DNA of 64,000 nucleotides from Nitrosospira sp. Is2 (GCF_033095785.1 NZ_CP137134.1:2108001-2172000), one strand, 5' to 3'; positions 1 to 8,511 are shown, counted from the stretch's first letter. Made by a program: numbers and translations. The notes: generated by a model from the sequence alone, not told the origin.

Positions 1-264
1 GAGTCGAGACGCAAGGCATTTGTCATTCTCTTCCACAACTTCGAATTTCTGAATCGCAGCATGGATGGCCCGGACGATATCGTGGTCGCGCGCTTCCGCA
101 AACTATGCTCGTTTCTGGATCGCCATCGGGATTGTTTTCGAGTTCGGGGTTTCCGCAATTTGGCTCCCGCCCTGGTACCTTCACAGCCCGCTCCGCTCAC
201 TTCGCCACTCTGGAAAACCGGCCTGCGAATGCTGGAGCAAGGCCTGCGTGGAGGGTTTCGTTGA
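1..264 (+). CDS. Polysaccharide deacetylase-like protein, C-terminal fragment
   Basis: An open frame runs in from the left edge and stops at TGA 262-264, so only about 87 C-terminal residues are visible and the start lies outside the window. The tail contains an FVILFHNFEFL stretch followed by a long helical segment rich in Arg and Cys. This resembles the end of polysaccharide deacetylases of exopolysaccharide/exosortase clusters, where a conserved His-Ser/Asn-Phe segment near the last strand is followed by a helix. The catalytic NodB motifs are not in the window, so the family call rests on the tail and on context. The stop overlaps the TTG start of the next gene by 3 nt (TTGA), which suggests a translationally coupled polysaccharide operon. 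Confidence 0.45.
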   Translation, partial: ESRRKAFVILFHNFEFLNRSMDGPDDIVVARFRKLCSFLDRHRDCFRVRGFRNLAPALVPSQPAPLTSPLWKTGLRMLEQGLRGGFR

Positions 265-1208
265 GCCAGAGTTGGAGCTGTCGCCCGGTGCCCATCAAGA
301 TACGGCTGGGGGATAAGACGCTGCTTGCGCCCGAGCTATGGTTACAGGTCCGGGAAGTATCGCTGGATGATGAGGTTCCTCCCGTGGCAGAGCCGGAGCC
401 CCCGACAGAGGCCCTTCCAGCCGATAGCCAGGGTTTTCTGATACGATCGCTGGGTGTTGTCGGCAGGCAGCCAGTTCTTCGAAAACAGCAAGGGTTCCTA
501 TGTTACGTGCCCTCCCAGTACGCGCGTTATTACATTGACATGCGCCAGTCATTCGACGAGTACAAGAACAAATTTTCGTCGAAGACGCGCTCAACGTTGA
601 ATCGCAAGGTCCGGAAATATGCGGAATACTGCGGAGGAGGGATCTCCTGGCGGGTTTATAAGGCCCCAGAGGAAATGCCCGAGTTCTATAAATTGGCTCG
701 CGCTGTTTCCAGAATTACATATCAGGAAAAGTTGCTGGATGCGGGGTTGCCGGATACGGCGGAGTTTCTGGATGAGGTGGAGCGGCTCGCTCGAGAGGGA
801 CGAGTGCGCGGCTTTATCCTGTTCCATCAGGGTCGGCCGGTCTCGTACCTCTACTGCCCAATCGATAATGGGGTGTTGATCTACGCGTTCCTTGGGTACG
901 ATCCTGCCTACATGAATTACTCGGTTGGCACGGTTTTGCAGTGGCTTGCACTGGAGCATTTATTTGAGGAACGTTCGTTCCGCTTCTTCGATTTTACCGA
1001 AGGTCAATCGGAGCACAAGAAACTGTTTGCTACCCATAACATTCAATGCGCGAACGTTTTTTTTCTTCGTACCAGCTTACGCAACAGTTTTTTGCTACAC
1101 AGTCAAAAAGCATTCGATGATTTCAGCAAATCAATCGGTGACACGCTTCATCAGCTCGGTATAAAAACGATGGTCAAAAAATTGATTCGATCCGGCGGGG
1201 TAAAATAA
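261..1208 (+). CDS. GNAT/FemAB-like N-acyltransferase of a polysaccharide locus
   Basis: This is a 315-residue protein starting at TTG 261. That start is preferred over the upstream in-frame ATG because GGAGGG at 250-255 sits 5 nt before it and because it overlaps the previous stop as TTGA. The centre and C-terminal half match the BioF2/FemAB-like acetyltransferase fold (Pfam Acetyltransf_6): an FSSKTRSTLNRKVRKY helix, then FILFHQGRPVSYLY and an RFFDFTEGQSEHKKLFA segment near the acyl-CoA site. Relatives are frequent in exosortase/PEP-CTERM exopolysaccharide clusters, where they probably acylate a sugar or sugar-nucleotide precursor; that substrate is inferred. No signal peptide is seen, so it should be cytoplasmic. 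Confidence 0.7.
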   Translation: MSQSWSCRPVPIKIRLGDKTLLAPELWLQVREVSLDDEVPPVAEPEPPTEALPADSQGFLIRSLGVVGRQPVLRKQQGFLCYVPSQYARYYIDMRQSFDEYKNKFSSKTRSTLNRKVRKYAEYCGGGISWRVYKAPEEMPEFYKLARAVSRITYQEKLLDAGLPDTAEFLDEVERLAREGRVRGFILFHQGRPVSYLYCPIDNGVLIYAFLGYDPAYMNYSVGTVLQWLALEHLFEERSFRFFDFTEGQSEHKKLFATHNIQCANVFFLRTSLRNSFLLHSQKAFDDFSKSIGDTLHQLGIKTMVKKLIRSGGVK

Positions 1209-1314
1209 CACCCACGTTAAAATTTTCGCGAAGTAATGGAGTTACAGGTACAGCAGCGTTTACGGGCTGCTCAAATGAGTCTTGAATAATAATGCCTTGA
1301 ACGGTAAGGACAGT

Positions 1315-2013
1315 ATGGCCATCAAAGAATTATTAAAAAAGGTAGTAGATGCCGAATGGGTCGCTCGGGTAATAGAGGTGATGGATCGCCGGTCAGATAA
1401 TCGGATGACCGAACTTGGAATGCTGGGCCAGGCCTTTGAATTTGCAAAAATTAATCAGGTCCCGGGAGATTATTTGGAGTTCGGGTTGTGGCGAGGAAAA
1501 ACATTCGGCTACGCACACCGGATGATGCGCCGTTACCGCCGGCGCGACATGAAATTATGGGGCTTTGACTCCTTTCAGGGATTGCCTGATATCGGGGAAC
1601 ATCCCGACAATATCTGGTACAAGGGACAGTTCGCCTGCACACGACCGGAATTTGAGGCAATTCTCCGTGCTCGAGGGTTTGAACCGGAAGAATACGAACT
1701 GGTGGCGGGTTTTTACAGCGAGAGCCTGAACGACGCGACACGGAGGCGATTCTCGGGACGCAACGCGGCGATCATCTACGTTGATTGCGATCTATACGAT
1801 TCTACAATTCAGGTGCTTGATTTCATCCAACCCTATCTCGTCAATGGTTCCATCATCTGTTTCGATGACTTCTACAACTACAAGGGGGATCCTGAGCAGG
1901 GCGAACAAAAGGCCCTCGCGGAATTTCTGCAAAAACAGGCGCGCGTTCGCGTCATTCCCTACATGGACTATGCTCCGCTTGGAAAATCGTTTATTTGCAG
2001 GATAACCGGGTAG
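1315..2013 (+). CDS. TylF/MycF-type SAM-dependent O-methyltransferase
   Basis: The product is a 232-residue class I methyltransferase of the macrocin-O-methyltransferase (TylF) family. Visible motifs are the SAM-binding GDYLEFGLWRGKTF (about residues 51-64), an acidic YVDCDLYDST (about 155-164) and ICFDDFYNY (about 181-189). The Asp pairs in the last two correspond to the metal- and substrate-binding acids of TylF/MycF enzymes. Start ATG 1315 is chosen because AAGGA at 1305-1309 lies 5 nt upstream; a TTG at 1282 in the same frame would add 11 residues without a better ribosome-binding site. It lies between the acyltransferase and the FkbH-like gene, so sugar O-methylation in polysaccharide synthesis is the likely role. 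The sugar is unknown. Confidence 0.8.
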   Translation: MAIKELLKKVVDAEWVARVIEVMDRRSDNRMTELGMLGQAFEFAKINQVPGDYLEFGLWRGKTFGYAHRMMRRYRRRDMKLWGFDSFQGLPDIGEHPDNIWYKGQFACTRPEFEAILRARGFEPEEYELVAGFYSESLNDATRRRFSGRNAAIIYVDCDLYDSTIQVLDFIQPYLVNGSIICFDDFYNYKGDPEQGEQKALAEFLQKQARVRVIPYMDYAPLGKSFICRITG

Positions 2014-2037
2014 CCGGCTAAGCCGCTAGCGTGAGCC

Positions 2038-3882
2038 ATGTTCGAATTCGATAAATACGAGGAGCATCTGCATGTGGATCGGGGGCTTGCTCCGGCATCC
2101 ACGTATGATCCCGTTGATGACATTGCAAAAATGTCTTTGCTCATGTGGGGGGAGCATTGCGTGGAGTGCGCGGCGCCGAGCTGTTTCACCTCCTGCGATC
2201 TTTATCAAAGCAGGCCGGACAGCCGCTGCAGACGCCTGGCCTACGGAATGTACCGCAACCGCAGCTTTCCTTCTGCTCGTGGTTATGGAGCAGAGGTTGC
2301 ATTCAAGAAGTGGGGCAAAATCGAGGCGCGCGGAAACACCTTGATGCTGCCTGCAGGGGCGGCTCTTCTTATCGAGCGCATGATCAGCTTGTCCGCCCCG
2401 CTTGCCAATGTGTTCGGAACATGGATGTACCGGCTGACACGCGACAGTCGCTGGTCGTATCTGGAACAGGCGCTTCTGGAACGTTTCGGCCGCTGGCTAC
2501 ACCGAAGGAATTCCATCTCCAGGCAACAGCCTGACGTCTTCCTGCTCGAAGTCTACAATCCTATGGATGTGCCTGTGCGCATGCAACTGAATATGATGGT
2601 TGCGGCAGGGATAAGCAAGGCTTTGCATGCCGGGACACGTCCCCCTCCTTTCAGGTCATCGGTTATCCTGCCACCAGGATACTCCCGCCATGAATTCGGG
2701 CGCGAACACTTTTCAAAGGTCACCGATAGCGGTCTGCCGTTCGATGTCAACATCATCCCCGATGGCGAAGGCGTTGCGCGCGTCGTATTTCTTACTGCCG
2801 ATTTTGTCGTTCACCGCAAGGTTGCAACCATTGCTAATCCCGGTCAGCCGAAGATCAAGTGTGTGGTGTGGGATCTCGACAATACGATGTGGAATGGCAT
2901 ATTGCTTGAGAACGAAGCAGTGGCTCTGCGGCCGAATGTGCTTGAGCTGCTTCGTTTCTTTGATGAACGGGGGGTTTTGCTGAGTATCGCCAGTAAGAAC
3001 GACGAGCCGAGTGCTTGGAGACGTCTGGAAGAGTTAGATATAGCGGGCTTTTTCCTGTATCCCCAGATTAACTGGTTGCCAAAGAGCGAGAACATCAGGC
3101 TCATTGCAGAGCAGCTCAATATAGGTCTAGATACTTTCGCTTTTATTGACGACAACCCATTCGAACTGGAAGAAGTATCTCGCGCCCTTAAGGGCGTTGC
3201 CTGCGTGGACGCAGCTGATATCGATCAGCTATTCTCAAGCCCACGCTATCAGGGTACCGTCAGCGACGAGGCCAAGAAACGCAGCCAGTTTTACCGGGAG
3301 GAGTTCGTGCGCAAGAAGAGCGCGTCCCAATTTGGTTCGGACTACCTTGCGTTTTTGGCATCGTGTGGAATAAAACTGTTCGTGGATCTTTATGCCGACG
3401 ATGATCTTGACCGTGTGTCTGAACTCGTCCAGCGCACCAACCAGTTGAATTTTTCCGGACGCAAGTACCTCAGGAGCGAGATACTCCCCATTCTTGCGGA
3501 TAACGAGGTCAGCAAATACGTTCTCCGGTGTACTGACAATTATGGTTCTTATGGCGCGGTGGGTTTTTGTCTTGTACGGTTCTCCGAGGAGGAAATACGC
3601 GTTGAGGATTTCATGCTCTCTTGCCGCGTGCAAGGAAGATTTATTGAACAGGCTTTCTTCAATTACCTGGTGAATGGGCTGGAAGGTCGGAAGCCGCAGA
3701 GCCTGTGGGTCAACTTCCAGCCTACCGGGCGCAATATTCCGGCCCAGCAAGTGCTCGAAAGCCTGAATTTCGTCCCATACTCATCAGGTAAGGGGCTGTG
3801 TCTTGATCTGACGTGTCACACGCTCGAGTGCGATTTTATCTCGGTGCAGTCCTCGCCTGCGCAGCAGGAAAGCCAGAGATAG
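2038..3882 (+). CDS. FkbH-like HAD-IIIC family protein with N-terminal Cys cluster
   Basis: This 614-residue protein has an FkbH-type HAD domain: motif I WDLDNTMWNG (Asp279 and Asp281), motif II LSIASKND and motif IV FIDDNPFELEEV. A GNAT-like C-terminal part follows, with LVQRTNQLNFSGRKY and NYGSYGAVGFCLVRF typical of FkbH. FkbH proteins load glyceryl or acyl units in polyketide and polysaccharide pathways; here the neighbours favour a polysaccharide substituent. The N-terminal 270 residues are unusual, with Cys41, Cys44, Cys49, Cys53 and Cys64 (C-x2-C-x4-C-x3-C-x10-C) that could bind Zn or an Fe-S cluster. It starts 24 nt after the methyltransferase and ends 46 nt before the convergent VanZ gene. 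Confidence 0.8.
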   Translation: MFEFDKYEEHLHVDRGLAPASTYDPVDDIAKMSLLMWGEHCVECAAPSCFTSCDLYQSRPDSRCRRLAYGMYRNRSFPSARGYGAEVAFKKWGKIEARGNTLMLPAGAALLIERMISLSAPLANVFGTWMYRLTRDSRWSYLEQALLERFGRWLHRRNSISRQQPDVFLLEVYNPMDVPVRMQLNMMVAAGISKALHAGTRPPPFRSSVILPPGYSRHEFGREHFSKVTDSGLPFDVNIIPDGEGVARVVFLTADFVVHRKVATIANPGQPKIKCVVWDLDNTMWNGILLENEAVALRPNVLELLRFFDERGVLLSIASKNDEPSAWRRLEELDIAGFFLYPQINWLPKSENIRLIAEQLNIGLDTFAFIDDNPFELEEVSRALKGVACVDAADIDQLFSSPRYQGTVSDEAKKRSQFYREEFVRKKSASQFGSDYLAFLASCGIKLFVDLYADDDLDRVSELVQRTNQLNFSGRKYLRSEILPILADNEVSKYVLRCTDNYGSYGAVGFCLVRFSEEEIRVEDFMLSCRVQGRFIEQAFFNYLVNGLEGRKPQSLWVNFQPTGRNIPAQQVLESLNFVPYSSGKGLCLDLTCHTLECDFISVQSSPAQQESQR

Positions 3883-3927
3883 TCAAACCCGCCATTGGGG
3901 ATCGACTGGGCTGCTGGAACCGGCACT

Positions 3928-6108
3928 TTATTGATCTGAGGTCGGGAAGTGCGAGGGATGCGAGGGCGTATGGCTTGACCCGGTTGAGTCCTGCAAATAC
4001 TCCCGCGCAATCCGATCATGCCGTGGGGCCAGGATTACCCAACGCCATAGCGGACCTTGTACCATGACGATGGCTGCGAGGAGACCGCTATAAAGTATGG
4101 CATATCGAACGATTAGCTCACCCGTTCCGGCAAGATTCTCACGGTTGCTACTCAGCAAGAACTGCAATGCGGAGAAAACCTGGCCGTACTTGACGATGAT
4201 CTGTTCCAGGCCGAAATGAAGTGCCAGGTATGCTGAAACTCCAGCGCCTAGCACCCACATGGTTGCTTTGTCTGCCCGCACTGCCCCAAGGGAAAACGCC
4301 AATGCGACCTTGGCTCCGCCAAACAGCAGCAGTACGAGGGCGGAGCCAATGAGCAAAAAGGAGCCTAAGCTGCCATTGTTGGCTATTAGCTCAACCAGAT
4401 TATCGGTCGATGCCTGCGACACGACGACATAATACGAAACCGGCACAACGAGGCAGGCACCAATCACCCACCCCAACAGCGAAGTTTTGGCATGCGGGAG
4501 TATTCCGGTTGCGGCCAAGATGCTGCCTGCGGTGGCCGCTACGCTCCAAATGCAGAACAATGCCAGAAAACGCCCGAGCAATTCCCATTTCCACGGCCAT
4601 CCCAGCACGGGCGACCCGACAATATCATGGATGCTTTCGCTTGGCACTGCGGATACGATCAGTAGCCACGCGACCAGACCGTGCAGCAATACCAGGGGCA
4701 GAAAGCTGAGCAGGTACATTCCTCCTCGCGTCAGCCAGCGCGCGATGAAGACGGGAAAACCGATCGACCAGTAAAAAAGCGTTGCAAGTAATACCAGTGA
4801 TCTAAAGGGGTGCCCCTGGTATACCAGTTCGCGGACATTGTATGGGGTAAGTTCTGACCGCGTAACGAGCCATGCAATAGCAACCCATATCGCCATTCCC
4901 AGCGCAATGGAAGTAAGAGTGCGTCTACCGCTCATCTTTGCAGTGGTCACTGCGGTATCATCGAGCTGAGGCAGGGTTGTTTCTGCCACCGGTTCGACTT
5001 GGGGCTGGTGGCGCTGCACGACGCCTAATGCCCAGCCAACCAGCATCAGTAGTATCGGTTCTGTCACATCGGCGGTACGGCCCAGCAATGCCATCTGACT
5101 CAACTCGATCAAGCACGACCATATAACCAGCCCGACTATGGTCTTTCTCGTATCCATCCCATTTTTATGCCCAAGCCATAGCAGAGCCGTATAAATGAAT
5201 AACGATCGAACCAATCCGTGCGCACCGGATTCCATGGATCCATGAAGCATGGTTGCGAAAGGAATGATATTGATCGTTCCACTACGGGTAAGGAAGAACG
5301 GTGTAATTTCAATTGCAGTCCAGGCTATCAACATTAGCCAGAACGCCGCTTCAAAAATTCTTCTGGAGTGGCCGAGTCGGAGCATTGAAGCGAACAACAC
5401 GTATCCAGCAACCATGCCAACCAGGGCCGATGCGTCCAAATACAGATTCACGACGATAAGCTTTGCAGCAAGAACTACAATGAGCGCGCCCCCCAACCAT
5501 AAAGCAGGCTGCGCTCTCAACGCCATCAAGGCCGTGCCTGCCGCCACTACGCCGGCTGCATGCATCAGGCTCTTGGGGAGGCTGAAGTTAAACTCGAGCA
5601 ATGGCTTTAACGCATCCTTGATTTTTTGCCAGTCCAGCGTTGGTGCAAGGGGCAACGATTCGTTAAGCAGCCACAACACTAATATGGATAGCGGTATAAG
5701 CGTCAAATAACTCAATGAGTGGGCGCTAGTGTGTACCCGCTTTGCCACAAGATTCGCTGCGGTCATGCCTGAGGCCATACCGACCATGTTCCAGAGTACA
5801 TCGGCAAGGGCCGCGGTACGCGACGGCAGCCAGACTTGCGCTAACTGGAGGGCGAGCGAAAAGATGAACGCCAATAAAAGCGCTACGCCAAAATGAGTAC
5901 CCTTGGGGCGCCTGCTCGATGAAAATAAAACAGCTGCGATTCCAAGTGGAAAAAAGAGCGCGATATTCCCCAGCACATCTCCAATCGAAGTAAACCAGGT
6001 GAAATTCGTCAGAAACGCCTGGAGAGTACCTGCCCGTGGCGCCGAAAAATTGCCGGGATACAACGACCCATAGGCGATTAACAGCAGGATGACCGAGAGA
6101 ATCCGCAT
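3928..6108 (-). CDS. Large polytopic VanZ-like membrane protein
   Basis: A 726-residue integral membrane protein with about 16-18 hydrophobic helices. The first 130 residues have VanZ-family features: an N-terminal membrane helix, IGDVLGNIALFFPLGIAAVLF, then LQLAQVWLPSRTAALADVLWNMVGMASG. A second, diverged VanZ-like repeat covers about residues 240-370, with TSGTIN-type loops and VIWSCLIELSQM...RTADVTEPILLMLVGWALG. The C-terminal half is a further multi-helix block of no family I recognise, ending in a hydrophilic Ser/His/Pro tail. VanZ-like proteins are common in exosortase and polysaccharide loci, but their biochemistry is poorly known. It is transcribed with the beta-helix gene 46 nt upstream and converges on the FkbH gene. 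Confidence 0.75.
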   Translation of the reverse strand: MRILSVILLLIAYGSLYPGNFSAPRAGTLQAFLTNFTWFTSIGDVLGNIALFFPLGIAAVLFSSSRRPKGTHFGVALLLAFIFSLALQLAQVWLPSRTAALADVLWNMVGMASGMTAANLVAKRVHTSAHSLSYLTLIPLSILVLWLLNESLPLAPTLDWQKIKDALKPLLEFNFSLPKSLMHAAGVVAAGTALMALRAQPALWLGGALIVVLAAKLIVVNLYLDASALVGMVAGYVLFASMLRLGHSRRIFEAAFWLMLIAWTAIEITPFFLTRSGTINIIPFATMLHGSMESGAHGLVRSLFIYTALLWLGHKNGMDTRKTIVGLVIWSCLIELSQMALLGRTADVTEPILLMLVGWALGVVQRHQPQVEPVAETTLPQLDDTAVTTAKMSGRRTLTSIALGMAIWVAIAWLVTRSELTPYNVRELVYQGHPFRSLVLLATLFYWSIGFPVFIARWLTRGGMYLLSFLPLVLLHGLVAWLLIVSAVPSESIHDIVGSPVLGWPWKWELLGRFLALFCIWSVAATAGSILAATGILPHAKTSLLGWVIGACLVVPVSYYVVVSQASTDNLVELIANNGSLGSFLLIGSALVLLLFGGAKVALAFSLGAVRADKATMWVLGAGVSAYLALHFGLEQIIVKYGQVFSALQFLLSSNRENLAGTGELIVRYAILYSGLLAAIVMVQGPLWRWVILAPRHDRIAREYLQDSTGSSHTPSHPSHFPTSDQ

Positions 6109-6154
6109 CAGTCAGAAGCTTCTGTTGAGGAGAGAATGGAAGGGAAGCCCATCA

Positions 6155-7507
6155 TTACTTGGCACGCATCGGGATAATCTCCAGTGTCGGGAGCCAGCGT
6201 GGCCGTTTCTTAGTGATTGCATAAGCGCCCCATTCTGCCGTTCCATGCAAATCGCCGTCAAAATCCAGCTCGGCTTCAGGGAAAGTACGTTCGGGGAAAG
6301 TACGAAAGGGCGAACGGTCGGCCGCAGGGACGCTGCCCCTGTTCGCCCGCGCGTTTGGCAGCAGATTCAGTTCGCCCAAAGGTGCGTGGGGCCTGGCCAG
6401 ATACTCGACCGCTTCCGCGTATCTACCCACAAGGTTGCCTTCACTGGCGAGGCCCGCTATAGGTATGCGAGCAAACACCGCATTGGTCTCTATCCATTGT
6501 TGATAAGGCGGATCTTCCGCCTTGCGCACGAGTACAATTCCCGCGCCGGCTGCAACAACGGTATTGTAGAACACGGATATCGTGCGTACTGTGTCATTAT
6601 GTGGCCGGATGCGGACTGCGTCGTGGAAATGGTTAACGAACAGGTTATTGTATAACGCGATATTTCCCTCGCCCTGGAATAACGACTCGTGCTGGTTCTG
6701 ATAAAAGAAATTACCGTATACGAGATATCGGTCATTTGACCCAGGTCCCGCAAGCGGCCAGTGCCCGACCAGTACATTCGGTCTTGCTGTCTCTTTCGAT
6801 CCGCCGTTGGTTTTACTGAAGACATTGTGCCTGATTATCGTTGCATTGTTGCCGCCCGGCATATCGGGCAACAACGACCGCGGTTGCTGATGTTTTATTT
6901 GCAAGTTATAGCCGATTGTATCGGCTATAAGATTGTGCTCGATCAACCCTGCAATAAACGGCGCCCGACCATCTGAATTGCCAAGATAGAGGCCCGTTCC
7001 CGCTCCCATGATCACGCTGTTGCGAATCACCCAGCCCCATGCCGGACACTTCGTCGAAATGGCCACCGTTTGCTGATTGTTGCCGTGGCCTCGCACGCGC
7101 AGCCCGTCAAGCGTGATGTGGTGCGCCCAGTCGGCGTGCCCCTCGCATTTCACGCCATCCACCGGCAGGTTTTGCCCTTCCAGATCCACGTTCCTGAGTG
7201 TGACATAACTCGAATTGACGATACTAACGGTGTTGTGACCGCGTCGCGCGAAAAAAACGGCCCGCCGACCTGTCTCGGGTCCAGCGATAGTAATCGGCGT
7301 TTCGGCGGTGCCGCGAAGATATTGGATGGGCAGCCCGTCCCTGTATTCCCCCGGCATGAGCCGGACGTTTGCGCCCGGCTCCAATACTCTTAGTCTGACA
7401 AGGTAGTTGTCCGGTCTTAAGGTATAGGTGGCGGCTGCGAAAACAGATGAAGAGCCAATTGGAATGCTGGCGAGCGCCAAAAAAAGAACAACAGCTGTTT
7501 TGGTCAT
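6155..7507 (-). CDS. Secreted right-handed beta-helix protein (polysaccharide lyase-like fold)
   Basis: The 450-residue product begins with a clear Sec signal peptide (residues 1-24, ending SSVFA-A). The body is a repetitive beta-helix pattern with NSSYVTLRNVDLEG, HHITLDGLRVRGHG, WGWVIRNSVIMGAG, IIRHNVFSKTNGG and IALYNNLFVNHFHDAV, each turn placing Asn/Val/Ile in equivalent positions. This is the chondroitinase-B/pectate-lyase-like (PbH1) architecture found in polysaccharide lyases, hydrolases and epimerases; I cannot assign a substrate. Near the C-terminus FRTFPERTFPE is encoded by a short tandem DNA repeat around 6276-6305. It sits directly upstream of the VanZ-like gene, suggesting that the pair works on an exported polysaccharide in the periplasm. 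Confidence 0.7.
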   Translation of the reverse strand: MTKTAVVLFLALASIPIGSSSVFAAATYTLRPDNYLVRLRVLEPGANVRLMPGEYRDGLPIQYLRGTAETPITIAGPETGRRAVFFARRGHNTVSIVNSSYVTLRNVDLEGQNLPVDGVKCEGHADWAHHITLDGLRVRGHGNNQQTVAISTKCPAWGWVIRNSVIMGAGTGLYLGNSDGRAPFIAGLIEHNLIADTIGYNLQIKHQQPRSLLPDMPGGNNATIIRHNVFSKTNGGSKETARPNVLVGHWPLAGPGSNDRYLVYGNFFYQNQHESLFQGEGNIALYNNLFVNHFHDAVRIRPHNDTVRTISVFYNTVVAAGAGIVLVRKAEDPPYQQWIETNAVFARIPIAGLASEGNLVGRYAEAVEYLARPHAPLGELNLLPNARANRGSVPAADRSPFRTFPERTFPEAELDFDGDLHGTAEWGAYAITKKRPRWLPTLEIIPMRAK

Positions 7508-7590
7508 TTAGCTTAGGTTCGGCAAGCCCGAAGGCATCAATTCATTCTCAACGTTCTTCTCATGTATGACTGCACCATCATCGTACGGCA

Positions 7591-7619
7591 TTGCGCCCTC
7601 GAGATCATTCGGTTATAGT
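7591..7619 (+). promoter_or_regulatory. Candidate sigma70 promoter of the Fur/Zur gene
   Basis: TTGCGC at 7591-7596 and TATAGT at 7614-7619 are separated by 17 nt, a reasonable housekeeping promoter. Transcription would start near 7626, inside the palindrome at 7623-7640, and leave a very short leader before ATG 7651. This is a sequence-only prediction. Confidence 0.4.
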
Positions 7620-7623
7620 TGAA

Positions 7624-7638
7624 TGCAACTTTGTTGCA
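7624..7638. promoter_or_regulatory. Putative Zur/Fur operator (TGCAAC-TTT-GTTGCA)
   Basis: This is a perfect 6-3-6 palindrome, TGCAACTTTGTTGCA, covering the predicted transcription start and ending 12 nt before ATG 7651. Known proteobacterial Zur boxes share the 6-3-6 layout with TG...CA ends (for example the neisserial TGTTAT-N3-ATAACA type), but the inner bases differ here. Position and symmetry suggest autoregulation; the identity of the binding protein is inferred. Confidence 0.45.
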
Positions 7639-7650
7639 ATACTACCATTT

Positions 7651-8070
7651 ATGTTAGAACTGCATAAACAAGCAGAAGAGATGATCCGCAGCCGCGGGGA
7701 GCGGGCGACGTCTGGCAGGGTACATATCCTTGCCGCGCTGCTGGGGGAGCGGCGGGCAATTACACACCACGAAATTGAAGAGCGTGTGGGCCGCAACCAG
7801 AGGTTGGATCGTGTCACGCTCTATCGCGTGCTTGAATGGTTGAACCAGAAGTGCTTCGTGCACAGGGTCGTGAGTGCCGATCGGATTTGGCGTTTCCGCG
7901 CGAATCTCGATACGCATCCGCACCCCCATGCGCATTTTGAATGTACACGCTGCACGACCGTGATCTGCCTCGATGATATGAAGGCCGAGTACGACCGTCC
8001 GCTCCCAGCTGGCTATCGCTCGCAGGAAGTTGACCTGAGAGTGAAAGGATTATGCGCTGACTGTACCTGA
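7651..8070 (+). CDS. zur: Fur-family regulator, probably Zur
   Basis: A 139-residue Fur-superfamily repressor. The N-terminal winged helix is visible (GERATSGRVHILAALL, then RVTLYRVLEWLNQK, the DNA-reading helix), followed by a dimerisation/metal domain with HPHPHAHFECTRCTTVICLDD and the C-terminal GLCADC. The two Cys pairs form the structural zinc site and the His-rich segment the regulatory site. Start ATG 7651 is preferred because upstream in-frame starts (TTG 7591) lie inside the promoter and palindrome. Zur rather than Fur is inferred from the short His-rich hinge and from the ZnuD-like receptor downstream. No clear Shine-Dalgarno is seen, which fits a very short leader. Confidence 0.75.
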   Translation: MLELHKQAEEMIRSRGERATSGRVHILAALLGERRAITHHEIEERVGRNQRLDRVTLYRVLEWLNQKCFVHRVVSADRIWRFRANLDTHPHPHAHFECTRCTTVICLDDMKAEYDRPLPAGYRSQEVDLRVKGLCADCT

Positions 8071-8088
8071 ACGGTCCGATTCATAAAT

Positions 8089-8124
8089 GCGGAGCACACC
8101 GGGATTGCGGAGCACAGCGGGATA
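8089..8124 (+). repeat. Tandem 18-bp direct repeat upstream of the small exported protein
   Basis: GCGGAGCACACCGGGATT (8089-8106) is followed immediately by GCGGAGCACAGCGGGATA (8107-8124), with 2 mismatches. The pair fills the gap between the regulator and the next gene. It could be a slippage duplication or a doubled regulator site. Confidence 0.6.
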
Positions 8125-8142
8125 TTGGTGAAAGAATCAGCG

Positions 8143-8511
8143 ATGATTTTGCGTAAGGGCGTTAAGGCGCTATTTTTTTTATTGCTACTGGCGTTATCGC
8201 TGGTGCCGGTTCTTCAGGCGGCACATGCGCTTACGCACTTTGCGCCCGCTAATACCATTGGCATTTCCGAGCCGGATGGCGGCAAGGAAGTCAGCGGGTC
8301 CGTGGCCGAAGCGGATGCGAACGCGGGTTTCGACAGCGACAGGTTTTGTCTCGACTGCCTCGCTCTGGCAGGATTGGGCATTCTCCTTCCTGTTCTGGCA
8401 TTCTGTTTCTTCGCCCAACCCGCGCGTCAACCGCTACCGCACCTCACCGCGCTGTTCATTGTCCCCCATTTCTCTTCTCCCTACCTCACCCGCGCACCCC
8501 CGCTAGCGTAA
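8143..8511 (+). CDS. Small exported Cys/His-containing protein, DUF2946-like
   Basis: The protein is about 122 residues long. Start ATG 8143 gives a good signal peptide or anchor, MILRKGVKALFFLLLLALS; GTG 8128 would add 5 residues and cannot be excluded. After the signal come AAHALTH and a C-x2-C (FCLDCLALAGLG), then a second hydrophobic helix and a C-terminus ending in YLTRAPPLA. The H...CxxC plus RAPP-like ending resembles DUF2946-type proteins often encoded beside TonB-dependent receptors for metals. A periplasmic or inner-membrane role in metal handling is possible but not demonstrated. It lies between the Zur-like gene and the receptor, on the same strand. Confidence 0.5.
   Translation: MILRKGVKALFFLLLLALSLVPVLQAAHALTHFAPANTIGISEPDGGKEVSGSVAEADANAGFDSDRFCLDCLALAGLGILLPVLAFCFFAQPARQPLPHLTALFIVPHFSSPYLTRAPPLA

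Noticed and set aside
4400..5710. Several open frames opposite the VanZ-like gene
   Set aside because: They are antisense shadows of the long hydrophobic reading frame, without start signals or recognisable domains.
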